Source: an uncultured Caulobacterales bacterium (GTDB lineage Bacteria; Pseudomonadota; Alphaproteobacteria; Caulobacterales; Caulobacteraceae). Taken from it: 64,000 nucleotides of DNA. Below the pieces are notes generated by a model that was not told the DNA's origin, did not search any database, and was given only the letters and a program-made list of their open reading frames with translations. The stretch is from NCBI GenBank assembly GCA_903837135.1, contig CAILTK010000097.1, forward strand, positions 1 through 64,000. The letters run 5' to 3'. Below are positions 8,808-19,611 of the stretch, piece after piece. The translations under genes were made by a program, and so were the position numbers. Numbering within the stretch: position 1 is the first letter of the stretch; each line of letters begins with the position of its first letter.

Positions 8808-9977
8808 ATGATTTTGAACCACGGCCCCTCGCTCGATTTCGGCCTCGGCGAGACCGCCGACGCCATCCGTGAGACCACCGCGCGGTTCGCCCAGGAGCGG
8901 ATCGCGCCGATCGCGGCCGAGATCGACGCCACCAACACCTTTCCACGCGCGCTCTGGCCCGAGATGGGCGCGCTCGGCCTGCACGGAATCACCGTCGACG
9001 AGGCGGACGGCGGCCTTGGTCTCGGTTACCTCGAGCATGTGGTGGCGATGGAGGAGGTGTCGCGCGCCTCGGCCTCGATCGGGCTCAGCTACGGGGCTCA
9101 CTCCAACCTCTGCGTCAACCAGATCCGCCGCTGGGGCACGCCCGAGCAGAAGGCGCGCTACCTGCCGAAGCTGATCTCCGGCGAACACGTGGGCTCGCTG
9201 GCCATGAGCGAGGCCGGCGCCGGTTCGGACGTGATCGGCATGACGCTGCGCGCCGACCGGCGCGGCGACCGCTATGTGCTGAACGGGACCAAGTTCTGGA
9301 TCACCAACGCCCCGCACGCCGACACCCTGGTGGTCTACGCCAAGACCGACCCGGAGGGCTCGAGTCGCGGCGTCACCGCCTTCCTGATCGAGAAGGGCTT
9401 CCCCGGCTTCAGCGTCTCGAAGAAGCTCGACAAGATGGGCATGCGCGGCTCGGATACCGCCGAACTGGTGTTCGAGGACTGCGGCGTGCCGGAGGAGAAC
9501 GTCATGGGTCCGGTCGGCGGCGGCGCCGGCGTCCTGATGAGCGGCCTCGACTACGAGCGCGCGGTCCTGTCGGCCGGGCCGCTCGGGATCATGCAGGCCT
9601 GCCTCGACGCGGTCCTGCCCTACGTCCGCGAGCGCAGGCAGTTCGGCAAGCCGATCGGCAGCTTCCAGCTGATGCAGGGCAAGGTCGCCGACATGTACGT
9701 GGCGCTGAATTCCGCCCGCGCCTACGTCTACGCCGTGGCTCGGGCCTGCGACCGCGGCCAGACCACGCGCTACGACGCGGCGGGCGCCATTCTCCTGGCC
9801 AGCGAGAATGCGGTGAAGACGGCGCTGGAGGCGATCCAGGCCCTCGGCGGCGCCGGCTATACCAAGGACTTTCCGGTCGAGCGCTATCTGCGCGACGCCA
9901 AGCTCTACGACATCGGCGCCGGCACCAACGAGATCCGCCGCTTCCTGATCGGCCGCGAACTGGTGGGGGCGGGATGA
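8808..9977 (+). CDS. ivd: Isovaleryl-CoA dehydrogenase
   Basis: This FAD enzyme oxidises isovaleryl-CoA to 3-methylcrotonyl-CoA in leucine breakdown. The 389-residue protein has the acyl-CoA dehydrogenase signatures [11 protein letters not shown] and [33 protein letters not shown] is the key segment: in isovaleryl-CoA dehydrogenases the catalytic glutamate lies here (Glu250), not in the usual later position. It is the first gene of a seven-gene operon and overlaps the next gene by four bases (ATGA). The carboxylase genes downstream support the specificity. Confidence 0.93.
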   Translation: MILNHGPSLDFGLGETADAIRETTARFAQERIAPIAAEIDATNTFPRALWPEMGALGLHGITVDEADGGLGLGYLEHVVAMEEVSRASASIGLSYGAHSNLCVNQIRRWGTPEQKARYLPKLISGEHVGSLAMSEAGAGSDVIGMTLRADRRGDRYVLNGTKFWITNAPHADTLVVYAKTDPEGSSRGVTAFLIEKGFPGFSVSKKLDKMGMRGSDTAELVFEDCGVPEENVMGPVGGGAGVLMSGLDYERAVLSAGPLGIMQACLDAVLPYVRERRQFGKPIGSFQLMQGKVADMYVALNSARAYVYAVARACDRGQTTRYDAAGAILLASENAVKTALEAIQALGGAGYTKDFPVERYLRDAKLYDIGAGTNEIRRFLIGRELVGAG

Positions 9978-10618
9978 TCCATCTCTATCACTGCACCGAC
10001 GCCCGCTCGTTCCGGCCGCTGTGGGCGCTGGAGGAGCTCGGCCTGGCCTACGATCTGACCGTCATGCCCTTCCCGCCCCGCTACCGGGCCAAGGATTTCA
10101 TGGCGGTCAATCCGCTCGGCACCATCCCCGCCATGCGGGACGGCGACACCTTCATGACCGAGTCCGCCGCCATCGTGCAGTATCTGGTCACACGATACGG
10201 CCCCTCCCCGCTGGCGGTCGCCGTCGACGAACCGGCCTATGGCGCCTGGCTCAACTGGCTGCACTTCGGCGAGGCCACCCTCACCTTCCCGCAGACCCTG
10301 GTGCTGCGCTATCGCCGCTTCGAGCCCGGCAAGGCCGAGGTGGTGGCCGACGACTACGTCAAATGGTTCCTCGCACGGCTGCGGGCGGTCGACCGGGCGC
10401 TGAGCGGCGCCGACTGGCTGTGCGCCGGCCGGTTCACGGCGGCGGACATCTCGGTCGGCTACGCCCTCCTGCTGGCGGCCCAGCTCGGCCTCGACGCCGA
10501 ATTCACGCCGGCGGTCGCCGCCTACTGGGCGCGGCTGCAGGCCCGCCCCGGCTTCCAGGCCGCCAAGGCGTCCCAGCAACGGGACGCGGCCCCCGGCGCC
10601 GAGAGCTTCGCCTCGTGA
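9974..10618 (+). CDS. Glutathione S-transferase family protein inside the leucine operon
   Basis: This 214-residue protein has an N-terminal thioredoxin-fold domain. It begins [24 protein letters not shown] and carries the conserved [23 protein letters not shown] segment with a cis-proline and a Glu-Ser glutathione-binding pair. An all-helical C-terminal domain follows. It overlaps the dehydrogenase upstream and the carboxylase subunit downstream by four bases each, so it is made as part of the pathway set. No step of leucine catabolism is known to need glutathione transfer. Scavenging of reactive enoyl-CoA such as methylcrotonyl-CoA is one idea, but that is inference. Confidence 0.88.
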   Translation: MIHLYHCTDARSFRPLWALEELGLAYDLTVMPFPPRYRAKDFMAVNPLGTIPAMRDGDTFMTESAAIVQYLVTRYGPSPLAVAVDEPAYGAWLNWLHFGEATLTFPQTLVLRYRRFEPGKAEVVADDYVKWFLARLRAVDRALSGADWLCAGRFTAADISVGYALLLAAQLGLDAEFTPAVAAYWARLQARPGFQAAKASQQRDAAPGAESFAS

Positions 10619-12237
10619 CACGGCTGACCTCCACCCTCGATCCCGGCGGCGAGGCCTTCAAGGCCAACGCCGCGCACAACCGGCGCCTGGTGGAGGAGTT
10701 GCGCTCGCGCGTGGCCGGCGCGGCGCTCGGCGGGCCCGAGGCGGCGCGGACCCGGCACACCGGGCGAGGCAAGCTCCTGCCGCGCGAACGGGTGGAGCGG
10801 TTGCTCGACCCGGGTTCGCCGTTCCTGGAGGTCGGCCAGCTGGCCGCCTTCGGTCTTTATGACGGCGAGGCGCCGGGCGCGGGGATCATCACCGGTGTCG
10901 GCCGGGTCTCGGGCCGCGAGGTGATGGTCGTCTGCAACGACCCGACGGTGAAGGGCGGAGCCTACTTCCCGCTGACGGTGAAGAAGCACCTCCGGGCCCA
11001 GGAGATCGCCCAGCAGAACCGGCTGCCGTGCGTCTATCTGGTCGACAGCGGCGGGGCCAACCTGCCGCATCAGGCCGAGGTGTTCCCGGATCGCGACCAC
11101 TTCGGCCGCATCTTCTTCAACCAGGCCAACATGTCGGCCCTGGGCATACCGCAGATCGCCTGCGTCATGGGGCTGTCGACCGCCGGCGGGGCCTATGTGC
11201 CGGCCATGAGCGACGAGACGGTGATCGTGCGCGGCGCGGGTCCGGAAAGCCAGGGCGCCATCTTCCTGGCCGGCCCGCCGCTGGTGAAGGCGGCCACCGG
11301 CGAAGTGATCTCGGCCACGGAACTCGGCGGCGCAGACACCCACGGCCGGCGCTCGGGCGTGGTTGACCATGTGGCGCAGAACGACGAGCACGCCATCGAG
11401 ATCGTCCGCTCCATCTGCGCCCGGCTCGGCCGGTCCGAACGCACCCTGCTCGACGGGCGCGAGCCCGAGCCGCCGAAGTTCGACGCGCACGAGCTCTACG
11501 GCCTGATCCCGCAGGACGTGCGCGCGCCCTACGATGTGCGCGAGGTGATCGCCCGCCTGGTCGACGGCTCGCGCTTCGACGAGTTCAAGGCCCTCTACGG
11601 GACCACGCTCGTGACCGGCTTCGCCCACATCTGGGGCTTTCCGGTCGCCATCCTGGCCAACAACGGCGTGCTGTTCTCGGAGAGCGCGCAGAAGGCGGCG
11701 CACTTCATCGAGCTCGCCTGCCAGCGCAAGATCCCGCTGGTCTTCCTGCAGAACATCTCGGGCTTCATGGTCGGCGGCAAGTACGAGGCCGGCGGCATCG
11801 CCAAGGACGGAGCCAAGATGGTCACCGCCGTCGCCACCGCCAATGTGCCCAAGTTCACGGTGCTGATCGGCGGCAGCTTCGGGGCCGGCAACTACGGCAT
11901 GTGCGGCCGGGCCTATTCGCCGCGCTTCCTGTGGACCTGGCCCAATGCGCGGATCTCGGTGATGGGCGGCGAGCAGGCCGCCAGCGTGCTGGCCACGGTC
12001 CGCCGCGACGGCATCGAGGCCAAGGGCGGCGCCTGGAGCCCGGAGGAAGAGGCGCAATTCAAGGCGCCGATCCGCGACGGCTACGAACGCGAGGGCGATC
12101 CCTATTTCGCCACGGCCCGGATGTGGGACGATGGGATCATCGATCCGGCGCAGACGCGCGACGTGCTGGGCCTGTCCATCGCCGCGTCGCTGAATGCGCC
12201 GATCCCCGACGCGCGCTTCGGCGTGTTCCGAATGTAG
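10615..12237 (+). CDS. mccB: Methylcrotonyl-CoA carboxylase beta (carboxyltransferase) subunit
   Basis: This protein transfers CO2 from carboxybiotin to 3-methylcrotonyl-CoA. I place the start at GTG 10615, which overlaps the GST stop by four bases (GTGA) and gives 540 residues, the family length. A longer open frame upstream is a shadow of the GST gene. Diagnostic segments include [57 protein letters not shown] and [16 protein letters not shown]. The partner alpha subunit is encoded two genes downstream. Confidence 0.95.
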   Translation: MTRLTSTLDPGGEAFKANAAHNRRLVEELRSRVAGAALGGPEAARTRHTGRGKLLPRERVERLLDPGSPFLEVGQLAAFGLYDGEAPGAGIITGVGRVSGREVMVVCNDPTVKGGAYFPLTVKKHLRAQEIAQQNRLPCVYLVDSGGANLPHQAEVFPDRDHFGRIFFNQANMSALGIPQIACVMGLSTAGGAYVPAMSDETVIVRGAGPESQGAIFLAGPPLVKAATGEVISATELGGADTHGRRSGVVDHVAQNDEHAIEIVRSICARLGRSERTLLDGREPEPPKFDAHELYGLIPQDVRAPYDVREVIARLVDGSRFDEFKALYGTTLVTGFAHIWGFPVAILANNGVLFSESAQKAAHFIELACQRKIPLVFLQNISGFMVGGKYEAGGIAKDGAKMVTAVATANVPKFTVLIGGSFGAGNYGMCGRAYSPRFLWTWPNARISVMGGEQAASVLATVRRDGIEAKGGAWSPEEEAQFKAPIRDGYEREGDPYFATARMWDDGIIDPAQTRDVLGLSIAASLNAPIPDARFGVFRM

Positions 12238-12247
12238 GGTTGGAGCA

Positions 12248-13302
12248 ATGGTGGGGCGGGAACTCGAACTGGCCGGCGCGGGGGCGCTGGGGGCGCTGCT
12301 CAAGCGCAAGGCCAGGCATGCGCCCGAGCCCGGCAAGCCCTGTCCCAACTGCGGCGCCGACCTGCAGGGTTTCTTCTGCCACATCTGCGGTCAGTCGGCC
12401 GACGACCACCATCGCTCGATCTGGCATCTGGCATGGGAGGGGATCGAGGGCCTGACCCATCTCGACGGCCGGCTCGGGCAGACCCTGCCGCCCCTGTTCC
12501 TCAGCCCGGGCAAGCTGGCCAAGGATCATTTCGAGGGCCGTCGCCAGCGCCATGTGCCGCCGTTCCGGCTGTTCCTGATCAGCCTCCTGATCTTCATGTT
12601 CGTGCTCGAGAGCCTGTTCCACAGCGGTCGGCGCGAGCCGGTCAAGGTGGTGGGACCGGGCCATACCGTCACCGTTCCCGCGGGACCGGGCAAGGAGGTC
12701 ACGGTCACGCCGACAGCGAAGGGCGGTGCGGTGAACTTCACCGTCGGCGCGCCGCCCAAGGGCCAGCTCGCCACAGTCAAGGTCGACGGCAAGTCCATCA
12801 TCGAGAACGGCGACGCCAACGAGATCGATCGCGCCTTCGAGGAGGCCAAGAGCGAAAAGGCCGAAAAGGTCGGCGGCTGGCTCAAGCCCAGGCTCAAGAA
12901 GGCGATCGACAACAAGGAATACTATCTGATGGTGCTGTTCACCTGGGCGCACCGGCTCGCCTTCCTGCTGCTGCCGATCCTGGCCGGCCTCATGGCGCTC
13001 GTGTACGTGCGCCGCCGCCAGTATTTCATCTACGACCACCTGATCGTGGCCATGCAGTTCCTGTCGTTCGTGTTCCTGATTTCGGCCATCGCCTGGATCA
13101 TCCCTGAACCGGTGCGCGGCTGGGCGATCCTGATCGCCTCCCTCTGGGTGCCGATCAACCTCTACCAGACCCTGCGCGGGGCCTATGGCTCGCGCTGGTG
13201 GACCGCGGTGGTCAAGACCCTGTTCCTGTGGTGCTCGACCCTGGTCCTGTTCGGCGCCCTGATGCTCGGGCTGATGACCCTGGCCCTGGCGGAGATGGCG
13301 TA

Positions 13303-13303
<1 letters not shown>
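12248..13303 (+). CDS. DUF3667 zinc-ribbon membrane protein between the two carboxylase genes
   Basis: This 351-residue protein has an N-terminal zinc ribbon C32-P-N-C35 ... C44-H-I-C47, then the DUF3667 core with T-L-P-P-L-F-L-S-P-G and FEGRRQRHVPP. About five hydrophobic helices follow: one near residue 120 and four in the last 120 residues. A hydrophilic, probably extracytoplasmic loop lies between the first helix and the rest. The ATG at 12248 fits the conserved start better than an upstream in-frame codon that overlaps mccB. Its stop TAA shares one base with the mccA start. The biochemical function of DUF3667 is unknown, and nothing in the protein links it to carboxylation. Confidence 0.82.
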
Positions 13304-15197
<1,894 letters not shown>

Positions 15198-15198
<1 letters not shown>

Positions 15199-15653
15199 TG
15201 GCCGGCAAGCCCTGGGACGACTGGGCGGTGGGCGAGACCCTCCAGCATGAGCTGCACCGCACCGTCACCGAGACCGACAATCTGATGACCTGCGTGCTGA
15301 CGCACAATCCGCAGCCGCTGCACCTCGACGCCGAGTACGCGGCGGCCACCGAGTTCGGCCGGATCGTCGTCAACGGCATCTATACCTTCGGCCTGATGGT
15401 CGGCGCGTCGGTGGGCGACACCACCGTCGGCGTGCTGGTCGCCAACCTCGGCTACGACGCCCTGGTGCACCCCAAGCCGGTGTTCGTCGGCGACACCCTG
15501 CACATGGAGACCACCGTGCTGGAGAAGCGCGAGTCCAGATCTCGTCCGACCGCGGGTCTGGTGGTGTTCGAACACCGCGCCATCAACCAGCGCGGCGAGG
15601 TGGTCTGCCAGTGCAAGCGCACGGCCCTGCTGCACAAGAGGAGCGCCCTATGA
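15198..15653 (+). CDS. MaoC-family enoyl-CoA hydratase, probable 3-methylglutaconyl-CoA hydratase
   Basis: This 151-residue single hot-dog domain protein has the hydratase-2 region [20 protein letters not shown]. His42 matches the catalytic histidine of (R)-specific enoyl-CoA hydratases, but the position of the usual catalytic aspartate is Asn37. A mesaconyl/itaconyl-type MaoC subfamily shares the NPQPLHLD form. From the operon, it most likely hydrates 3-methylglutaconyl-CoA to (R)-HMG-CoA, taking the place of the crotonase-type hydratase. It overlaps the CitE-like gene by four bases. Family firm, substrate inferred. Confidence 0.82.
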
Positions 15654-16537
15654 GCCAGGGGATTGGGAGCCGTAAGGCCGCGCGGTCCTGGCTGTTCGCG
15701 CCGGGCGACCAGCCGGCCAAGATGGCCAAGGCCGCCGCGAGCGGGGTGGGCGCGGTAATTCTGGACCTCGAGGATTCCGTGGCCGAGGGCGGCAAGCCCG
15801 CGGCGCGCGCCGCGACCCGCACCTTTCTGGAGGCGCGGGACCCGGCCGGGCCCGAGCTTTGGCTGCGGATCAATCCGCTCACCACCGCCCACTCGGCCGC
15901 CGACCTCGCCGCGGTGATCGCCGCCGGTCCCGACGGGATCGTTCTGCCGAAACCGGACGGCCCGCAGGACGTGGTCCGGCTGGCGCGGGAGCTCGAACGG
16001 CTCGAGGCGGAGGCCGGCCTCGCGGAGGGTTCGGTCGCCATCCTGCCGATCGCCACCGAGACGCCGGCGTCGATCTTCGCCCTCGGCGGCTACGGCGTGG
16101 TCGGGCCGCGGCTGATCGGCCTGACCTGGGGCGCGGAGGACCTGCCCGCCGCCGTCGGCGCGCAGATCAACCGCCATCCGGACGGCCAGTTCACCGACCT
16201 CTGCCGCATCGCCCGCTCCCTGTGCATCGCCGGCGCCGCCGCCGCCGACGTGGCGGCGATCGAGACGGTATACCCGGCGTTCAAGGATCTCGACGGCCTG
16301 CGGGCCTACGCCGCCGCCGGCCGGCGCGAAGGCTTCACCGGCATGATGGCCATCCACCCGGCCCAGGTGGCGATCATCGAAGAGGTGTTCCGTCCCTCCG
16401 AGGCCGAGATCGCCCACGCGCGGCAGGTGGTCGCCCTGTTCGCCGCCAACCCCCACGCCGGCGCCCTGGCCCTCGACGGCCGCATGGTCGACCGCCCACA
16501 CCTGAAGCAGGCCGAACGGCTGCTGGCCGGGATTTAA
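15650..16537 (+). CDS. CitE-like HpcH/HpaI acyl-CoA lyase, probable (R)-HMG-CoA lyase
   Basis: This 295-residue TIM-barrel lyase has the CitE-like markers [36 protein letters not shown], a [11 protein letters not shown] segment and [14 protein letters not shown]. The last two contribute the metal-binding glutamate and aspartate in this family. The ATG at 15650 overlaps the MaoC stop. In an operon with ivd and mcc, but with no HMGL-type HMG-CoA lyase, it likely cleaves (R)-HMG-CoA to acetoacetate and acetyl-CoA, as reported for Mycobacterium tuberculosis Rv2498c. A malyl- or citramalyl-CoA lyase is the alternative. It ends in a TTAA shared with the convergent transglycosylase gene. Confidence 0.82.
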   Translation: MSQGIGSRKAARSWLFAPGDQPAKMAKAAASGVGAVILDLEDSVAEGGKPAARAATRTFLEARDPAGPELWLRINPLTTAHSAADLAAVIAAGPDGIVLPKPDGPQDVVRLARELERLEAEAGLAEGSVAILPIATETPASIFALGGYGVVGPRLIGLTWGAEDLPAAVGAQINRHPDGQFTDLCRIARSLCIAGAAAADVAAIETVYPAFKDLDGLRAYAAAGRREGFTGMMAIHPAQVAIIEEVFRPSEAEIAHARQVVALFAANPHAGALALDGRMVDRPHLKQAERLLAGI

Positions 16538-17823
16538 GCCGACGCCCCGGTCGGGGGGACGGGGGCCGGCTGGACGATGCCGGCTTCGGCCTTCAGCCGC
16601 TGGATCAGGTCGAACGACAGATAGCCGTCGGCCGGCAGACCGCGCGAGACCTGCCAGGCGCGCGCCGCCCTGCGCGTGCCCGTGCCGATCACCCCGTCCT
16701 GGCCGCCGGGGTCGAAGCCGAGGGCGGTCAGCGCCTGCTGGGCGGCGATGCGGTCGTTCAGCGCCAGCGGCTTGTCGTCGGGCCAGGCCTGCGCCAGGGG
16801 CCCGCCGCCGGCGATGCGCCAGGCCAGGAGACCGACGCCGAGCGCATAAGCGGTGGAGTTGTTGTAGGCGCGGATGGCCATGTGGTTGGGATAGATCAGG
16901 AAGCCCGGCCCCTGCCAGCCCATCGGCATGATCAGGCCGGCGGCGTCGCCATGCACGCCGGGATCGGGAAAGCCGCCCGGCGCGGTCACCCCCATCGCCT
17001 GCCAAGCGGCGATCGGCTTCATCGGTCCCTCGGTCTGGCTGTAGTCGAAGCCCTGGCGCGGCACGACCACCTCCACCTGCACGGCCCCCTCGGGGCGCCA
17101 GGCCGCCTTGTGCGCCAGGAAGTTGGCGCTCGAGGCCAGGGCGTCGGCGGGCGAGCCCCAGATGTCGCGCCGCCCGTCGCCGTCGCCGTCCACGGCGAAG
17201 TTCAGGTAATCCGAGGGCATGAACTGGGTCTGGCCCATGGCCCCGGCCCAGGAACCGCGCAGCTGCGACCGGCTGGCTTCGCCGGAGGCAAGGATCCTCA
17301 AAGCGGCGATCAGCTCGCCCTCGGCCCAGGCGCCGCGGCGACCGTCAAAGGCCAGGGTGGCCAGGGAGCGCAGCACGTCGTCCGAGCCCTGCATGGCGCC
17401 GAAGGCCGACTCCATGCCCCAGATCGCCACCAGGATCTCGCCTGGCACGCCGTAGTGGTCGACGATCGGCGTCAGCGGCTGCTGCTGCGCCTGCAGGGCC
17501 GCCCGGCCCTTGGCGATGTTGGAGGCTGAAGCGGCGCTGTTGATGTAGGCCGAGAACGGCCGGGTCAGCTCCGGCTGGCGGTGGTCGAGGGTGATCACGT
17601 GCGGATCGGGCGTCAGGCCGTCGAGTTCGGCCCGCACCCGCGCCTCGGGCAGACCCTTGGCCACGGCCTTGGCGACGAAGCCCTCGCGCCAGGCCTGGAA
17701 GGCCGGATCCACCGGCGGCGCCCCGCCTTGATCCTGCCCGCCGCCCAGGCTCGGGGCCAAGCCCTGCGGCGGCGGCGCCAGCGACAGCCCGACCGTGGAG
17801 AATAGAAAGGCGCGTCGATCCAT
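16534..17823 (-). CDS. Lytic murein transglycosylase (MltB family) with peptidoglycan-binding domain
   Basis: This 429-residue periplasmic enzyme cleaves peptidoglycan glycan strands to anhydro ends. The N terminus MDRRAFLFST looks like a Tat signal. The MltB/SLT fold spans about residues 40-330, with catalytic Glu138 in ILVAIWGMESAFG and the GAMGQTQFMPS motif. A C-terminal PG_binding_1 domain (about 355-415) includes GFDPGGQDGVIGTGTRRA. The stop shares the palindrome TTAA with the convergent lyase gene. It shares no operon with its neighbours. Confidence 0.93.
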   Translation of the reverse strand: MDRRAFLFSTVGLSLAPPPQGLAPSLGGGQDQGGAPPVDPAFQAWREGFVAKAVAKGLPEARVRAELDGLTPDPHVITLDHRQPELTRPFSAYINSAASASNIAKGRAALQAQQQPLTPIVDHYGVPGEILVAIWGMESAFGAMQGSDDVLRSLATLAFDGRRGAWAEGELIAALRILASGEASRSQLRGSWAGAMGQTQFMPSDYLNFAVDGDGDGRRDIWGSPADALASSANFLAHKAAWRPEGAVQVEVVVPRQGFDYSQTEGPMKPIAAWQAMGVTAPGGFPDPGVHGDAAGLIMPMGWQGPGFLIYPNHMAIRAYNNSTAYALGVGLLAWRIAGGGPLAQAWPDDKPLALNDRIAAQQALTALGFDPGGQDGVIGTGTRRAARAWQVSRGLPADGYLSFDLIQRLKAEAGIVQPAPVPPTGASA

Positions 17824-17910
17824 CGCTGCAGCCTAGCCGAACTCTCCCCACGGCGGAATCGCCCGCGCATCACAACCGCGATAGGGAGAGGGCGCCTGCT
17901 GCGGCGTCCA

Positions 17911-17945
17911 GCTGCTCCCCCATTTTGGGGAGCTTGGGGGGCAGC
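17911..17945. repeat. Short inverted-repeat element in the transglycosylase-rpmJ gap
   Basis: GCTCCCC (17914-17920) pairs with GGGGAGC (17927-17933) around a CATTTT loop. An outer GCTGC...GCAGC pair offers a competing fold. This looks like one of the small dispersed C/G-rich intergenic repeats of Caulobacterales. The rest of the 260-bp gap holds no gene. Confidence 0.45.
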
Positions 17946-18028
17946 ACTGCGGCCCCCTCGCCCAGAAGGGGAGGAGCTTAACCCCGCTTGACTCCCTGCC
18001 CCCCTTCCCGTATCCACCCGCCTCCCGT

Positions 18029-18055
18029 CCCGCGCCGCTGCGCGGGGCGTTTCTG
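18029..18055 (+). terminator. Hairpin with T-rich tail upstream of rpmJ
   Basis: CCCGCGC (18029-18035) pairs with GCGCGGG (18040-18046) around CGCT and is followed by a T-rich stretch. There is no plus-strand gene just upstream to terminate. It may therefore be a leader attenuator of rpmJ or simply a repeat remnant. Confidence 0.3.
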
Positions 18056-18083
18056 TTTGTTGAACCCGACGCCAGGTAGCGCC

Positions 18084-18209
18084 ATGAAGGTCAGAAGCTC
18101 GCTGAAGTCCCTCAAGGGCCGCCACCGCGACTGCAAGGTCGTGCGCCGCAAGGGCCGCGTCTACGTCATCAACAAGACCGACCCCCGCTTCAAGGCCCGC
18201 CAGGGCTGA
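18084..18209 (+). CDS. rpmJ: 50S ribosomal protein L36
   Basis: This 41-residue basic protein begins [18 protein letters not shown] and ends [11 protein letters not shown], the alphaproteobacterial L36 sequence. It has only one cysteine, so it is the form without the Cys3-His zinc ribbon. I use the ATG at 18084; a longer open frame upstream adds a non-conserved, proline-rich stretch. The TGA overlaps the ATG of the HAD gene, and an intrinsic terminator begins 46 bases past the stop. Confidence 0.95.
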   Translation: MKVRSSLKSLKGRHRDCKVVRRKGRVYVINKTDPRFKARQG

Positions 18210-18862
18210 TGTCCGCGCCCGCTGCGCCGCGGGCGAGCGGCTCGGAGCGACCAGAAGGACGGCCGAAGGCCGTCCTTTTTGATGTCGGCAATGTCATCGT
18301 GCGCTGGAGCCCGCGCACGCTCTATTCGAAACTGATCGACGATCCCCAGGAACTGGACCGGTTTCTCGCCGAGGTCTGTCCGATGGACTGGCACGCCCAG
18401 ACCGATGTCGGCCGGCGGTTCGGCGAGATCATCGACGAACGTGTCGCGCTCTATCCGCAGCACGAGCCCCTGATCCGGGCCTGGTGGGACCGCTGGCCGG
18501 AGATGTTCTCCGGCGCCATCCCCGAGACCGAGGCGGCGATCGAAGACCTGCACGCGCGCGGCGTGCCCCTGCATGGCCTGACCAACATGTCGACCGAGGC
18601 CTGGCCGATGGTGCGGGCGATGAGCCCGGCGTTCGGCCGGCTGGACCAGGTGGTGGTTTCCGCCGAGGAGCGGGTGATGAAGCCCGATCCGGCGATCTTC
18701 CATCGGGTGTGCGCGCGCACCGGCCTTGCGCCGTCCGACATGCTGTTCGTCGACGACATCCTGCCGAATATCGAGACGGCGGCGCGTCTGGGCTTCCACG
18801 TGCACCATTTCACCGATCCTGCGGCCTTCCGCCCACAGCTTGCGGCCGTCGGCCTGTTGTGA
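18209..18862 (+). CDS. HAD superfamily hydrolase (YihX-like subfamily IA)
   Basis: This 217-residue phosphatase-like protein has motif I FDVGNVIVRW with nucleophile Asp25. Asn28 follows, as in YihX-type enzymes (alpha-glucose-1-phosphate phosphatase relatives). Motif II lies in HGLTNMS, and motifs III/IV in MKPDPAIF and FVDDILPNIETA. The ATG shares a base with the rpmJ stop. The first 15 residues (SAPAAPRASGSERPE) are non-conserved, and the next few codons form a perfect terminator hairpin. A later or alternative start cannot be excluded, though none precedes motif I well. Substrate unknown. Confidence 0.88.
   Translation: MSAPAAPRASGSERPEGRPKAVLFDVGNVIVRWSPRTLYSKLIDDPQELDRFLAEVCPMDWHAQTDVGRRFGEIIDERVALYPQHEPLIRAWWDRWPEMFSGAIPETEAAIEDLHARGVPLHGLTNMSTEAWPMVRAMSPAFGRLDQVVVSAEERVMKPDPAIFHRVCARTGLAPSDMLFVDDILPNIETAARLGFHVHHFTDPAAFRPQLAAVGLL
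18255..18280 (+). terminator. Intrinsic terminator of rpmJ lying inside the HAD coding region
   Basis: A perfect 10-bp stem AAGGACGGCC (18255-18264) / GGCCGTCCTT (18268-18277) with a GAA loop ends in five T residues (18276-18280). It lies 46-71 bases after the rpmJ stop and codes for the residues leading into HAD motif I. Confidence 0.72.
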
Positions 18863-18915
18863 CGGCGGCGGCTGGTCGGTAGGGTCCCGCCTCACTTCAA
18901 TTCCAGGCGCTCCCC

Positions 18916-19188
18916 ATGGCTGACGACGCATCTTCCCTCTCTGTCGACGCGCTGAACGGCGCCGCCCCGGGCCGGCTGAAGAGCTTCATCGAACGGATCG
19001 AACGGCTCGAGGAAGACAAGGCCGCCATCATGGAGGACCTCAAGGAGGTGTTCGGCGAGGCAAAGGGCGAGGGCTTCGACACCAAGATCATGCGCAAGGT
19101 CGTCCGCCTGCGGAAGCAGGACAAGGCCAAGCGCCAGGAGGAAGAGGCCATCCTCGACCTCTATCTCTCGGCGCTCGGGGGTCTTTGA
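18916..19188 (+). CDS. gapR: GapR family nucleoid-associated protein (DUF2312)
   Basis: This 90-residue protein has the long N-terminal coiled coil [20 protein letters not shown] and the conserved C-terminal block [19 protein letters not shown]. It closely resembles Caulobacter GapR, which forms a clamp around overtwisted DNA ahead of replication and transcription complexes. Length matches the family. It sits 53 bp after the HAD gene and overlaps the next gene by four bases (TTGA), so the small downstream protein is translationally coupled to it. Whether the genome holds a second copy is not visible here. Confidence 0.88.
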   Translation: MADDASSLSVDALNGAAPGRLKSFIERIERLEEDKAAIMEDLKEVFGEAKGEGFDTKIMRKVVRLRKQDKAKRQEEEAILDLYLSALGGL

Positions 19189-19517
19189 GCTTCGGCCGCT
19201 CCAAACCGCCGTCTCCGGCGGAGGCGCGCGCCAAGGACAAGGCGCGGATCAAGCGCGCGGCCCTGCGGGCGCTCAAGCGCACCAAGGCCGCCGCCGATAA
19301 GGCGGGGGTCAAGCTCTCCGAGTGGGAGGGCGAGTTCCTGGATACGGTCAGCGAACGGGTGACCACCTACGGCCGCGCCTTCGCCGATCCCGAGAAGGGC
19401 GGCGCCGGCAGCGCCCTTTCGGCCCTGCAGACCCGCAAGCTCAAGGAGATCGCCGCCAAGGCCAACGGCGAGCCGCCCAGGAGCCGGTTCGGTCGGAAGC
19501 CGGCGACGAAGGACTGA
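19185..19517 (+). CDS. Small basic hypothetical protein coupled to gapR
   Basis: This 110-residue protein starts at TTG 19185 inside the gapR stop (TTGA). It is rich in Lys, Arg and Ala. An N-terminal basic helix ([20 protein letters not shown]) is followed by a more acidic middle around [20 protein letters not shown] and a basic C-terminal tail. There is no signal peptide or membrane segment. I do not recognise a family. The coupling and charge suggest a DNA- or GapR-associated role, which is inference only. Confidence 0.72.
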   Translation: MSFGRSKPPSPAEARAKDKARIKRAALRALKRTKAAADKAGVKLSEWEGEFLDTVSERVTTYGRAFADPEKGGAGSALSALQTRKLKEIAAKANGEPPRSRFGRKPATKD

Positions 19518-19538
19518 ACAGCCTTATACCAAAACAGC

Positions 19539-19584
19539 CCTCATCCCGAGGCGCGTAGCGAAGCGCTCGCACCTCAGGATGAGG
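19539..19584. repeat. REP-like inverted repeat between convergent genes
   Basis: CCTCATCCCGAGG (19539-19551) and CCTCAGGATGAGG (19572-19584) form a 13-bp inverted repeat with one mismatch. Elements of this CTCATCCTGAGG kind are widely dispersed in alphaproteobacterial genomes. It fills the gap between the gapR operon and the convergent peptidase and may act as a bidirectional terminator. Confidence 0.65.
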
Positions 19585-19611
19585 ATTTCTACTGAACCGG
19601 CTTTCGCCAGA

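Noticed and set aside
10021-10614. N-terminal extension of the carboxylase beta subunit by 198 residues
   Set aside because: It is out of frame over the GST gene and not conserved; GTG 10615 gives the family length.
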